Shown here one piece after another: positions 47,737 through 57,053 of a stretch of DNA of 64,000 nucleotides. The position numbers were made by a program, and so were the translations under genes. The stretch's first letter is position 1. Each line of letters opens with the position of its first letter. The stretch covers positions 41,547,501 through 41,611,500 of the forward strand of contig NC_080591.1 of assembly GCF_029962835.1 (NCBI RefSeq), in the 5' to 3' direction. The DNA is from Magnolia sinica. Lineage: Eukaryota; Streptophyta; Magnoliopsida; Magnoliales; Magnoliaceae. The notes beneath the pieces are model-generated. The model worked only from the letters and a program-made list of their open reading frames with translations. It did no database searches and was not told the origin of the DNA.

Positions 47737-47752
47737 ATCTCCCCCTTTGTCA
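47737..47752 (-). promoter_or_regulatory. C2 polypurine tract
   Basis: The complement reads GACAAAGGGGGAGAT directly before the 3' LTR. A second tract, GACAAAAAGGGGGGAGAA, lies at about 47997-48014 and may be a redundant primer site. Confidence 0.8.
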
Positions 47753-48193
47753 AATTAGTGACAAAACACACTTCCAAGATATGATACATAACACATAATA
47801 TCTGATTAAAGAATCATGCACCAGTTGTTATATCATGTACTAGTTGTTATCAACCGGCATACATGATCCTTCAAACCTGTAAATCAATATTCAACATAAC
47901 ATATAGTCCACTTCTGCACATACTCCCCCTGAGTAACATACAATGCTACTCCCTCCTCATAACATAATCATTAGACACATCACATCCATATCCATTCTCC
48001 CCCCTTTTTGTCACAATAGGACAAAGGAAGCATAGAACAGATGGATGAGGAGAAATAAGGAAAGAGATATATGAGTGGAAACAAGACAAGATATGATTCA
48101 CCAGCATAAACAACCCACATAATTCATATACAGAGCTAAGTCAAAAATAACTAAAGTCTCAAAACCAGTTAAACTAACACAAGAGTAATAAAG
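47753..48193 (-). other. C2 3' noncoding region
   Basis: No gene. It holds the second purine-rich tract (about 47997-48014) and a short direct repeat of 'caccagttgttatatcatg' and 'tactagttgttatcaa' near 47820-47860. Confidence 0.6.
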
Positions 48194-49378
48194 TTATAAC
48201 AAACCAGCTAACTTAAAATAACTAATCTCAACTAGATGAAGGAGCAGGGATAGAGGATCAAGTTGATGCAAGACCTTGTTCAAGTGCCTAAGATATTTGT
48301 GCTTATACTTGAATTGTAAATCATGGGCAACAAACATGTTATCCATCTTAACATTCATATTCTCAACTTTATCTTCCAATGCACGCAGACGTGCATCAAA
48401 CTCAGAAGGCTCATAATCTGGATCATTTCCAGAATCAGATTTAAGTTCTTCAAATATATCATCCATGTTAATAACATCAGGAGGAAGATCACTAGCTTCT
48501 TCCTCACGTTCGGCTTAAGTATTGCCACCACCAACACCTTGACCAGGAAGGAAATCAAGCTTCATCTTATTGATATTAGAATTGTTAAATATCAGATGAT
48601 GGATAAGGGCCTCTCCAACCGGCATATCGACTAACATATGCATAGCCAACACAGTCATCAAGTAACCAAAAGGAATGTCACTGTGACCAGGATGGAGTCG
48701 AAATTGAATAATGGAGTGACAAATCAAGGATGATAGACAAATATGAGCACCGCTAGCAACAGCATGAAGAACATGGACCATGAAGGAAGTCAATTCAAAT
48801 TTATTACCCGATCGAGGATACAAGTTAGACACAAATATTTTGTGAAGAACTCTGTATTTGGGTAATAGATACTTTGAGGGAAGCGCATTCCCTTTATGAG
48901 TCCATTGAACATCCAAATTGCATAAATCTTTTGTGAGTATACATTTTTTAGATACAGAGGGTTTTTTATATAAGTTATGGATAGGAATGCCCTCATCATT
49001 CACAGGAATTTCCATAAGAACTGAAATCAAATGACGATCAACTTCAAATGGTCATTCTCTTGTGGCTATCTTAAAAGACAAATTTTCCAATGAAAAATCA
49101 CATATGCAGGTGAACATGGATTGGGCAATGGACTAGTATGCTGGCCCACCCCAATGTAATAAGTTATCCCAACCTACAGCTTGGAGCATAGGAAGGATCT
49201 CAAATGAAGCAACATGATTCATGTCAACAGGATGTTCAACAATAACATTACGTAATCTGATGTCCCGAACATAGGATGGATCGTCCTCGAGAGCCTGAAG
49301 ATGGCGCTTAGTAATAAGGGCTGATCTAGAGGAAGAAGAAGGACCACGAGATGTTGTTTTTCTGCCTCTAGATGCCAT
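48194..49378 (-). pseudogene. C2 extra ORF downstream of pol (SIRE env-like position)
   Basis: One minus-strand frame from ATG 49378 (MASRGRKTTSRGPSSSSRS) to 48194, about 394 codons, interrupted by three in-frame stops (49133, about 49053 and 48515). The N-terminus is basic and serine-rich. The middle ('FEVDRHLISVLMEIP', 'ILTKDLCNLDVQW', 'SVMDLTSFMVHVLHAVASGAHICLSSLICHSI'-like region) resembles the putative plant transposon protein domain also seen in CR1. The C-terminal part has a heptad-like segment 'RLRALEDKVENMNVKMDNMF'. SIRE elements carry an ORF here that was named env-like; no signal peptide or clear transmembrane segment is seen, so an envelope role is not supported. Confidence 0.7.
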
Positions 49379-50034
49379 TCTCAACAAGAATTTCAAGGAA
49401 ATAGAGAGTTGTAAAGGATTGAGAAGTAGGTTTTCTCAAATCAGATTTTACCCAAGAAAAACCCCAAATCTCAAAGAAATTTAAAATAGATAACTTCAAG
49501 AGAAAAAAAGAAGAAATCTAGACTCAAATCTACAAGAAAAATGCAAAATGAGCACTAACCTTGAAGATTTTGAAGGACGGGTTCGACTGGTCTTGCGTCA
49601 GCCCGTTGGATAGTGAAGAAGAAATGAAGAAGAAGAAGCATTTTACCTAAATTATAAGAGATTCATGTGATTCACGACTGGTCGTGGATGTACACAACCA
49701 GTTGTAGCATGACTAGTCGTGTAGATTCATGACTGGTCGAGTACCAGGCAGAAAAACTGATTTCCAACATTATATTCAAAATTTTGAAAATAAATCAAGT
49801 AATTATATACACTATGATACAAATAGGCATAAATAATCACTTTAAAATGCACATGCCAAGATCAAACTTCACTTTGTTAAACCTGCTTTTGTCGAGAGGT
49901 TTAGTGAAAATGTCAGCACGTTGATTTTCGGTAGGGATATATTCCAAAGATATAACCTTTTCTTCTACTAATTCTCGAATATTATGAAATCTAATGTCAA
50001 TGTGCTTAGTATGAGAATGTTGAATTGAATTTTT
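49379..50034 (-). promoter_or_regulatory. C2 spacer upstream of the extra ORF with LTR-type motifs
   Basis: Between RNase H and the extra ORF. At about 49670-49745 it has four copies of the C2 LTR motif (CACGACTGGTCGTGG, AACCAGTTGTAG, TGACTAGTCGTG, TGACTGGTCGAG). Its location 300-370 bases upstream of the ORF start suggests a promoter or splice-related role, by inference. The remainder has no recognisable content. Confidence 0.55.
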
Positions 50035-51500
50035 TTAAATATTTATGGCACTGGAATTATCACAATATAATAACATAGAATCCTGTTTAATTCCACAATC
50101 ACTTAGCATATGTTTCATCCAAACTAGCTGAGTATACGCATTACCAGCTGCGATATATTCAGCTTCAGCTATTGAAAGTGATATAGAACTTTGTTTCTTT
50201 CTAAACCATGAAACTAAACAGTTTCCAATATAGAAGCAACCACCACTAGTTGATTTTCTATCATCAAGATTACTAGCCCAGTCAGCATCCGAGTACCCAG
50301 CTAATTGAACACTAGTCTCATGAGGATACCAAAGACCGAGATTAACAGTTCTTGCGACATATCGTACAATCCACTTGACAGCAGTCAAGTGCGACTCTTT
50401 AGGATCAGATTGATATCTAGCGCAAATACCAACACTTAGAGAGATATCAGGTCTACTAGCAGTTAAATACAGTAAACAACCAATCATACTATGATATAAT
50501 TTTGGATCCACATTTTTATCTTTAGAATCTTTTGAGAGTTTCAAAGTTGTACTCATAGGAGTATCAAAGTTCTTACCATTCTCAAATCCAAATCTCTTAA
50601 TCAAATTCATAGCATATTTAGATTGAGAAATAAATATTCCGTCAGGGTTTTGCTTTACTTACAACCTAAGGAAATAATTCAATTCCCCAACCATGCTTAT
50701 TTCAAACTGAGATTTCATCAAATCTGCAAACTCAATAGTCATGTCAGTACAGGTAGATCCATAAATGATATCATCAACATAAATCTGTACTATTAAAATA
50801 TGATCATTATGTTTTTTAATAAACAAAGTCTTATCAACACATCCCATTTGAAAATTATGGCTTAATAGAAACTTTAAGCGGTAAAGTGCCTTTTTAAACC
50901 GTAAAGTGCCTTTTTAAGACTATACACATGATCAGCATTTTTGGAGTCTTCAAAACCCATCGGTTGTTCAACATAGACTTCCCCATGCAGATCGCCATTT
51001 AGAAAAGTACTTTTCACATCCATTTGGTAAATCTTAAACTTTCTAAAACATGCAATGGATATAAAAAGTCTAATTGATTCAAGACGTGCTACTGGTGCGA
51101 AGGTTTCATCAAAATCAATGCCTTCAATTTGAGTGTAACCTTGTACCACTAGTCTAGACTTGTTTCTAATAATATTACGAAGCTCATCAGACTTATTTTT
51201 GAAAATTCATTTGGTTCCAATGATGTGTTTATCTTTAGGTCTAGGTATGAGATACCAAACATCATTTCTCACGAATTGGTTAAGTTCTTCTTGCATCGCA
51301 ACAATCCAGTTTTCATCAGCAAGAGCTTCTTTTACATTAGATGGTTCTATTTGGGATGTAAAATATATGTAATTACATATATCCTCAAGTTGTTTACGAG
51401 TACGAACACCAATGAGAGGGTTTCCAAGAATCTATGTGGTTGGATGATCTTTAACAGTCCTCAGTTCAGAATCAGTCTGATTAGATGAAGTATCAGATTT
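50035..51500 (-). pseudogene. pol: C2 reverse transcriptase and RNase H
   Basis: Minus strand from 51500: decayed RT start ('DVWYLIPRPKDKHIIGTK'), then 50874-51149 with '[20 protein letters not shown]' and '[13 protein letters not shown]', then 50659-50847 with the catalytic 'VQIYVDDIIYGS', then RNase H in 50035-50610 with 'YSDADWASNLDDRKSTSG', 'SIAEAEYIAAGNAY' and 'LYCDNSSAI'. The frame changes between the RT halves, at a short tandem duplication (CGTAAAGTGCCTTTTTAA at about 50880-50916) that replaces the 'APRAW' region. A TAA at about 50658 separates RT from RNase H. Confidence 0.85.
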
Positions 51501-51604
51501 ATCAATTACTAGTACTTCATCATTATCTGAACTTGAGATTGGTGTGTTTAAGTGATCATCAATGGCTACATTGATAGACTCTTGAATCACACCGGTCCTT
51601 TTAT

Positions 51605-52662
51605 TTAGAACCCTATAGCTCGACTGTTTAAAGAGTATCCTAAACAGATCTCTTCATCACTCTTCATATCAAACTTTCCCAGATATTCATGATCTTGTAA
51701 AATATAGCACTTGTTGTCAAAAATTCGAAAGTATTTGACAGTAGGCTTTTTATCGAACCGCAATTTGTAAGCCATTTTATTATTACCTTTACTAGTGTAA
51801 ACCCAGTTAATGATATAGCAAGCTGTATTGACTGCTTTAGCCCAAAGATTCTTAGAGAACTTCATACTATTCAACATGATATTAGCCATTTCTTGAAGCA
51901 CTCTATTTTTCCTTTCAACTATTCCATTTTGTTGTGGAGTTCTGGGCGCTGAGAATTCATGTAATATTCCCTTGTCGCTACAGAACTTCTCAAAACCGCT
52001 ATTCTCAAATTCAGATCCATGATCACTACGAATCTTACTAACTTGAGAACCCTTTTCAGTTTGAATCCTTTTAAGAACCTTTTTCACTTCTTCAAAGGTT
52101 TCTGATTTGTCCCTTAAGAAGATAACCCATGTATATCTAGTAAAGTCATCTACTATTACCAAGATATGTCTTTTGCCACTTCGACTTTCTGTCCTGGTAA
52201 GTCTTATAAGATCCATATAGAGAAGCTCAAGTGGTCTTGATGTGGTATTGGAATTCACCTTTTTGTGTGAGTTCCTCGTTTGTTTGCCAATCTGGCATTC
52301 ACCACATATTTTATCTAACTTTGTAGTTTGGGTAGACCTCTTATAAGTTCTCGTTTGCTCAATGTGTATAGATTTCGGTAGTGTACATGTCCAAGACATT
52401 TGTGCCACAAATCAGTCTCGTCTGTATAGACCATGTAACACAATTGATTAAATGAGCTGGATTCACTAATAATATAGCAGTTTTCAGACATTCTACGTCC
52501 AGTTAGTATTACTGAACCCTTGTTGTTTAGAATCTCACAGCTTTGATCAGAAAACTGTACACTATGGTTATTATCACAAATTTGTGATATGCTTAGAAGA
52601 TTATGTTTTAGTCCTTCAACATACAAAACATTTTTAAACAAAGGAAGGTTATAAAGTTGCAC
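51605..52662 (-). pseudogene. pol: C2 integrase
   Basis: The zinc-binding domain starts in 52315-52662 ('LWHKCLGHVHYRNL') and continues in another frame in 51605-52408 ('ICGECQIGKQTR'); the frameshift is near 52320. Core residues: 'LLYMDLIRLTRT' (Asp), 'IRSDHGSEF' (Asp) and 'PQQNGIVERKNR' (Glu), so the catalytic triad is intact. Ends in the conserved 'YILQDHEYLGKFD' and 'CLGYSLNSRAI' tail. Followed by stops before RT. Confidence 0.9.
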
Positions 52663-52668
52663 CGTACC

Positions 52669-53226
52669 TTAGCCCATAATCTTGCAATTGCTTCCATCAC
52701 CAAAAGTAACTGACCCATCAGTCATATCTTTAAGATTGGTGAATAAGCCGTTGTCGCTTGTCATATGCCTGGAGCATCCACTATCTAAGTACCACTTTGA
52801 ATGGCTTGTTGCTTTGAAAGCGGTGTGGGCAACCAAGTAGGCAACTTTAGGAACCCATTTCAGTAATGTTTTGGGTTTAGGAGTATAGTTAGTCTTCTTC
52901 TTAATGTTGTTATAAGAATGACCTACTGAGTTAGATTTTAAGAGCTCCTTGAGTAAATCCACTATCTTTTCAACTAGTGGATTTATGTTCTGATTTTTCA
53001 AGTTGGCATAGCTGCCTCTAGGTTTTTGAAAAGCTTTTGTATTTTTAGAAAAACCTTGACTAGTATTTTTCCCTTTTGAGTTAGAGGACTCTCCTTTCAC
53101 AAATTTAGGAGAAGTATACTTTTATTTAGGAGGAACATTTTTATCATAGCCCAACCCAGATCTGTCGCCACATTTTCTAGATCCAGATAAAAGTTTTTCT
53201 AACTTTGGATCTCCTTGGGCATACCT
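52669..53226 (-). pseudogene. pol: C2 protease and gag-protease linker
   Basis: 52669-53100 carries the copia protease active site 'WYLDSGCSRHMT' (Asp-Ser-Gly) at about 52752-52790 and 'VTFGDGSNCKI'. The 53101-53226 linker has two in-frame stops (near 53222 and 53120). Processes the polyprotein. Confidence 0.85.
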
Positions 53227-54583
53227 TCATGTATCCTTTAAACTCATAAGAGAAGATACTTCATTTTTAAGTCTCTCATTTTTAGATTTCAGATTCTCAA
53301 TCAAGGAGGTTTTGAATTCTAAATCACATTTTGATTTTTCAAAACAATCTGAAATTTGAGATTTTTCTAAAACAAGAGATTCAAAACATTCTTTGAGTTT
53401 AAAAAACTTTTCTTTTTGAAGTTTAAGTTTGATAGCAATTTTACAACTTTCCTTGTATAGAGCATTGTAAGCAGCTTGAAGATCATCTTCATTTTCATAA
53501 TCACTATTCAGATTTTCTTCACTAGTTGAATCATCATGATCTAAAAAAGTGAATTTGGCTAGAGTCATAAGGGCTTTAACTTCACTGCCTGACTCGGTTT
53601 CAGAATCTTCTGATTCAGAAGAAGCTTCAGAATCAGATGATTCATCCCAAGTAGCCAACATACCCTTCTTTTTGGGTTTGTCCTTTTTAGGACACTTGTT
53701 TGTTAAATGCCCATATTCTTGGCAGTTGTAACATTGACTATCTTTCAAAGACTTCCAAGTTTTAGATTTGGGTTTTGATCTTTTCTTATTATTTGATTTT
53801 TGAAAATCAACCCTCATTTTACTCTTGAAAATCTTATAAAACTTTTTTGCTAAAAGAGCCATATCATCTTCAGAATCAGAGTTTTCTTTAGAAGATGTAA
53901 GAGCGATAGATTTACTTTTAGGAGCTTTAAAGTTTAACTCATCGGTTTGTAAAGAATCAACTAGTTCTTCTACCCTCATATTGTCTGTATCACGAAGTTC
54001 CTGAATCGCGATTACCTTAGAGTTGAACCATTCAAGAAGTGAGCGTAGTATCTTTGCACACACTTTACTTTCTAGGATTTTATCGCCAAGACCCCACATT
54101 GAGTTTACAATGTCATTTAATCTAGTGTAAAAGTCCATAAACATTTCATTTTCCTCCATATGAATTTCTTCAAATTTGGTTGTGAGGAGTTGGACTTTAG
54201 ATTTTTTTGATAATTGTATTACCCTCGTGTGTCATTTCTAATATATCTCAGGCTTGCTTTGCAGTATCACATGATATGATTCTTTTGAACCCATCCGGTG
54301 ATAGTGCGCAAGTGATTGCATTTAGTGCTTTTACATTGGCACTACTCTCACTTTTCTGAAGGGTGGTCCATGAGAAATATGGTGTTACTCTCATTGATTT
54401 TGAACCATCAATACCAGTCACTTCAGTAGTAGGTGGGTTCCAATTCCATTCAGTCACTGTGGCTTGCCACACACTCTCATCCATTGATTTGAGGAAGATC
54501 CTCATCCTGGCTTTCCAATAGGCATAGTTGTAGCCATCAAAGGGTGGAGGCCTAGTGACTAATAGGCTATCAAAATTTGACAT
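53227..54583 (-). pseudogene. gag: C2 gag
   Basis: Two pieces: 54248-54583 with N-terminal 'PPFDGYNYAYWKARM' and 53227-54159 (310 codons, the longest open gag frame in the window) with 'FMDFYTRLNDIVNSM', zinc knuckle 'CYNCQEYGHLTNKCPKK' (complete CX2CX4HX4C), acidic serine-rich segment, and a C-terminal coiled coil ('KLKLQKEKFFKLKECFESL'). A TGA near 54244 and a frameshift in an A-run near 54200 separate the pieces. Binds RNA and forms the particle. Confidence 0.9.
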
Positions 54584-54652
54584 CTTATATATACCTTAGA
54601 TCGTTAGCTCAGGAATTATATCCAAATAAAAAGAAATAAGAGCGAGCTATTA

Positions 54653-54667
54653 GGCTCTGATACCACT
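54653..54667 (-). promoter_or_regulatory. C2 primer-binding site
   Basis: The complement reads AGTGGTATCAGAGCC next to the LTR end at 54668; initiator tRNA-Met type. Confidence 0.9.
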
Positions 54668-56494
54668 TGAAATGGCCTAGCTATACGTCCTAGAGGGGGG
54701 GTGAATAGGACGATACTAAAATAAAACTTTAACAGCGGAATAAAGAAAGATAGATAGTCAAATAAACTAAATCAAATCACAATGCTGAAATAAAAGCAAC
54801 CTCACTAAACAAGTATTGAGAGGTTGATATGAATTCAGTTCTAAGGACAACCTTACACTATAAAAACCAAAGTTTTATGGCAGGACAACCTTATTTCTAG
54901 AATGTCCTTTGTATCAAAAACTCAAACCAGAAAGGAATAAATAAATAGCAAGGAATTGAAATAAATTCCAGGAATTTAAAACTAAATTATTACAACATTC
55001 CCACTATGCTTGAAATGTAAATTTTATAACATTCACATCCACACATACATTTCACAAATCTGAATGAAAAGAGATATAAAACTTAAGCAAGTATTCAAAC
55101 CATAAGACAGAGTTATAGTGGTTCGCCTATGTGTACACCAACTGTTCAACAACAACCACACAGCGCTACTCCACTCCTAATATCCTCACACAGGGGATAT
55201 CAGCATTCACTATCAAAGATAGATTTTCCAGGTTCACCAAAAACCTTCACAATTATGTTTTTCTCTGTGGGCTTACACAATTAAAAAACCCCTCTTCTAA
55301 GTTTTCCTGGCTCTCCTCAGATAACCAATACAATGAGATTTTTCTGGCAAATCCCAAATGAAAGTAAATTACATAAACGTAAAATGCCTGACTTTCTCCT
55401 TCGTTGTAGCAGCCCAGCAGAACCAAGTCGGATTAGAGATTTAAATGTCAAAGGTCAATATCCAATACTCACTTTATAATGGTTCTAGGTTGTAATAGAT
55501 TTTAAATTAAACTAAATGGGGCGTAGCTCTATTTGATTTTGATTCGAAGAAGACGGAATACAGCAATTCCTCTTTTCAAATAAGATTGGAATATAAAAAC
55601 AAAATCAAATAAGAAAAGTTAAAGAAAGAGAATATTAAATATACACACTTAGCTTAAAATGGAGCATAGACTTATCTCTTAGAATGCCAAATTAAATTAG
55701 CTTGAATTTAATATTTTATTCTAAGATTCGTGCTCTATTTATAGGTGAGCAAATCATTTCTTCGACTGGTGTAAAGACCTCTACGACTGGTCGTAGAACC
55801 AACAGATATTTAAAAATTCAGGCACGATAAGATCTAGCGGTTTCACGACTGGTCTTAGGTGGCTACGACTGGTCGTAGGTCCCCTTCGACTGGTTGTAGG
55901 TTGCACACGATTAGTCGAAGCTACCCGAATTTCAATGCTATATTTTGAGTCATAGGTCCACAACTGGTCAAAGCAACAGTCGACACTATTCATATGACTA
56001 ATCGAACGGTCCCTAAGACTAGTCAAAGCCAAACAGAAAATATTCAAATTTTGCAACAGACTTACGACTGATCTAGGAAATTCTTAGACAGGTCGAAGCA
56101 GTGCTAGGACTAGTCAAACAAAGTCCAGGACTAGTCTTAGTATAGCTTAAACTCACATATATAAAACATATGAATTATGTATCCAGAATGACCTACTCTA
56201 AAGGTCAACCTAAGGTCAGTCATACCTCAATAGTAAAGTAAGGACATTGAAACTTAGAGACAAGAGACCTTTGAAAGTAGCAAAGCTTGAAGTCTTGATG
56301 GAGCTCAAACTTGAAAGCTTCTTAAGATCTTGAGGTTGAACTTGAAAGCTTCTTGAGATTCTTGACTTGTGAACAGTGCTTGTCAAAAAAGTTGATCTTG
56401 AGTAGAGCATTGTTCTTCACAGATGCAAGCTTCATAACAGTGTCTTTGGCACCACAAATTTAACAACAAAGGGCTATAAACTATAGCACTTATA
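54668..56494 (-). repeat. C2 5' LTR
   Basis: The complement starts TATAAGTGCTATAG and ends TGGCCATTTCA. TATAAATAG (minus) at 55735-55743, motif cluster at about 55755-56140. Aligns along its length with 45904-47736. Confidence 0.9.
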
Positions 56495-56767
56495 GACCGA
56501 ATTTCTAAATCTTTTGCCTGTAAATAGGGGCATTCTCTCATTCATTTTATTTATGAAAATTAGAGAAACTCCTTCTCATAGTCAGAGAGAAATTCAGTCA
56601 CTCCTCAAGCTATTTGTGCGGTAAATCTTATTCTTATTTAGCTTATTCTATTCTCTTTCTCAAGTTAGCTTTAAATGTATTTAAGAGAGTAATCTAAACT
56701 CTACTTAAGATTAAGGGAATTAAATCTGTAGCTATTAGGGTTTCTTTTATTCTTTGAAAATACATTA
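56495..56767 (+). repeat. LTR-like sequence U1, right part
   Basis: Resumes the sequence cut at 45903. 'TGTAAATAGGGG' at about 56519-56530 resembles a TATA-type promoter followed by a pyrimidine-rich 5' UTR, and 'gaccgaatttc' fits the GCCGAAC-type motif of the left part. Cut at 56768 by another LTR. Confidence 0.45.
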
Positions 56768-57048
56768 TGAAAGGACGAGCTATAGATGTCCTAGAGGGGG
56801 ATGAATAGGATAATGCCAAATAATTCAATACAATGCAGATAATAAATCAATTAAATACAATATTACAAAGTATTGAATTCTTGATATCGAATAGCTCGTA
56901 GGATAACATTATACCTAAAAGATTTAGGTAGGGCAACATTATTTCACGATGTCTTTGAAATCAAATATCAAATTAATTGCAATGAATAAATAAATTACAA
57001 TAATAGCATAAATAATCATATCCAATCACCATAATGCATAAGAGAGTT
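56768..57048 (-). repeat. Copia LTR fragment S4 (C2-related), cut by CR2
   Basis: TGAAAGGACGAGCTATAGATGTCCTAGAGGGGGATG is paralleled by the C2 LTR end TGAAATGGCCTAGCTATACG at 54668 (similar first 40 bases). CATTA at 56763-56767 would be the left target duplication. It is interrupted by CR2 at 57054 and does not resume in the window. Confidence 0.6.
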
Positions 57049-57053
57049 ATAGT

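Larger units (their letters stand above)
45904..56494 (-). mobile_element. SIRE/Maximus-like Ty1/copia element C2
   Basis: LTRs 45904-47736 and 54668-56494 (about 1.83 kb each), target duplication GATCG (45899-45903) and GACCG (56495-56499). Minus-strand order: 5' LTR, tRNA-Met PBS, gag, protease, integrase, RT, RNase H, spacer, an extra ORF, PPTs, 3' LTR: the layout of SIRE elements. LTRs are more similar than those of CR1, and open frames are longer, so this is one of the younger insertions, though at least four frameshifts or stops are present. Confidence 0.9.

Noticed and set aside
48194..49378. A retroviral envelope gene
   Set aside because: No signal peptide, glycosylation-rich ectodomain or clear membrane anchor was seen; only the position matches the so-called env-like ORF of SIRE elements.
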